Shown one piece after another: positions 33,845-34,552 of a DNA stretch of 34,552 bases. The notes under the pieces are model-generated. The model saw only the letters and a program-made list of their open reading frames with translations. It was not told the DNA's origin and searched no databases. The stretch's first letter is position 1; every line of letters starts with the position of its first letter. The position numbers and the translations under genes were made by a program. The DNA is from Actinomycetota bacterium (lineage in GTDB: Bacteria > Actinomycetota > Acidimicrobiia > Acidimicrobiales > MedAcidi-G1). The DNA is taken from positions 1 to 34,552 of the forward strand of contig JACNLA010000025.1 in the NCBI GenBank assembly GCA_014381745.1, written 5' to 3'.

Positions 33845-34543
33845 ATGCTTGACGGCAACTGGCGGGCCGTCGTCGACCGGGGGCTCACCCCGATCGGCCG
33901 CAGCCTCAGACGCACGGGCATCAGCGCCGACGTCATCACCGTCATCGGCATCGTCATGGCCACCGGTGCGGCCGTGTCAATCGGTCTCGGCTACCTGCGC
34001 CTCGGATTCCTGATGCTTGTCCTGACAGGCATCCCCGACGCCCTCGACGGCGCCGTGGCCAAGGCCTCGGGCACAGCCTCAAGCCGGGGTGCCTTCTTTG
34101 ACTCCGTGGCCGACCGTCTCACCGACGCATTGCTGTTTGGTGGCGTGGCATGGCACCTGGCCAGCACCTCCGAGAGCCACATCATGATGCTGCCCGTGGC
34201 GATCATGGGAACGGCCATGCTCATCTCCTACCAGCGGGCCAAGGCCGAACTGTTGGGCTATGTCGCCAAGGGCGGCCTCATGGAACGGGCTGAGCGCTTC
34301 ATCGTGTTGGCCTTCGGCCTTTTGTTCGGCGAGATCCTGGTGCCGGTGTTGTGGCTGATGCTGGCCCTCAGCCTGTTCACCGCAGGCCAACGCTTCGCAA
34401 AGGTCTGGCGCCAGGCAAGCGTCGAGCGTGACACCCCCTACCAGAGGCGTGCAGCACGCCGCCGCCAGCTCCGTCTGGAGCGTCGCACCGAGCGGCAGCA
34501 GCGCATGGCCACCCGTCGCCGGGCAGCCGCCCGTCGCTCCTAG
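33845..34543 (+). CDS. CDP-alcohol phosphatidyltransferase (PgsA/PIS-like)
   Basis: 232-residue integral membrane enzyme that joins a phosphatidyl group from CDP-diacylglycerol to an alcohol such as inositol-phosphate or glycerol-phosphate. The signature DGxxA-(R)-x8-GxxxDxxxD is present as DALDGAVAK through GAFFDSVADR, with Lys where the consensus has Arg. About five to six helices follow. The last ~35 residues are extremely Arg-rich (RRAARRRQLRLERRTERQ and onward) and probably contact membrane or nucleic acid. ATG 33845 is chosen for its ribosome binding site. In actinobacteria such an enzyme often makes phosphatidylinositol phosphate, the anchor of mannosides, which would suit the mannose genes here, but PgsA activity is equally possible. 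Confidence 0.85.
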   Translation: MLDGNWRAVVDRGLTPIGRSLRRTGISADVITVIGIVMATGAAVSIGLGYLRLGFLMLVLTGIPDALDGAVAKASGTASSRGAFFDSVADRLTDALLFGGVAWHLASTSESHIMMLPVAIMGTAMLISYQRAKAELLGYVAKGGLMERAERFIVLAFGLLFGEILVPVLWLMLALSLFTAGQRFAKVWRQASVERDTPYQRRAARRRQLRLERRTERQQRMATRRRAAARRS

Positions 34544-34552
34544 CACTTGGGC

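Overview
The window reads as a chromosomal segment of a high-GC Gram-positive bacterium of the Actinobacteriota, probably an Acidimicrobiia-like lineage. The main reasons are: high GC with tightly packed, often 4-bp-overlapping genes; GTG and TTG starts; two coenzyme F420 genes (cofD, cofE); an LCP-family cell-wall ligase with a Thr-rich linker; and a gene set (LCP protein, glycosyltransferases, GDP-mannose pyrophosphorylase, cofD/cofE, manB, Trm112-like, manA, ahcY) that recalls the mycobacterial region from sahH through manA, manB, whiB2, fbiA/fbiB and manC to an LCP gene. The lineage is inferred from gene content, not from a marker-gene tree.

Layout. 1-5380 (+): an LCP ligase cut by the window start, followed by three GT4 glycosyltransferases, closed by a terminator-like hairpin. 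5460-7194 (+): an unidentified His/Asp-rich membrane protein and a GDP-mannose pyrophosphorylase-like enzyme. 7196-9334 (+): galE and a 'mobile mystery protein' A/B pair (HTH regulator plus Fic protein) in visibly lower-GC DNA, with two matching palindromic operators before the regulator. 9395-11062 (+): a lipoprotein with a degenerate M23-like domain. 11074-14645 (-): operon rmd-gmd-cofD-cofE (GDP-deoxyhexose synthesis joined to F420 synthesis). 14780-19494 (+): a 1075-residue GT2/polytopic membrane protein overlapping a DUF5719-like exported protein. 19531-21948 (-): ftsH and a membrane-anchored thioredoxin-like protein. 22051-31401 (+): CPBP protease, an 875-residue polytopic protein, a GtrA-like/GT2 fusion, manB, a Trm112-like protein, manA, ahcY and udk. 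31402-32195: a 266-bp stretch without a convincing gene, an HTH antitoxin on the minus strand, and the wreck of its HigB-like toxin, with promoter and operator still readable. 32196-34543 (+): ComF-like phosphoribosyltransferase, two small membrane proteins and a CDP-alcohol phosphatidyltransferase.

How the parts fit. ManA, ManB and the pyrophosphorylase would make GDP-mannose from fructose-6-phosphate. Gmd and Rmd would turn part of it into GDP-6-deoxyhexose (probably GDP-D-rhamnose), and GalE supplies UDP-galactose. The GT4, GT2, GtrA-GT2 and polytopic proteins would assemble and export a surface glycan, and the LCP protein would attach it to the cell wall. The phosphatidyltransferase could supply a lipid anchor. 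This is inference from gene families and context.

On regulation, many genes that begin transcription units show a TAGNNT hexamer 6-9 nt before the start codon, which suggests leaderless transcription. The two most informative accessory features are the mobile mystery pair and the decayed HigB/HigA-type locus.
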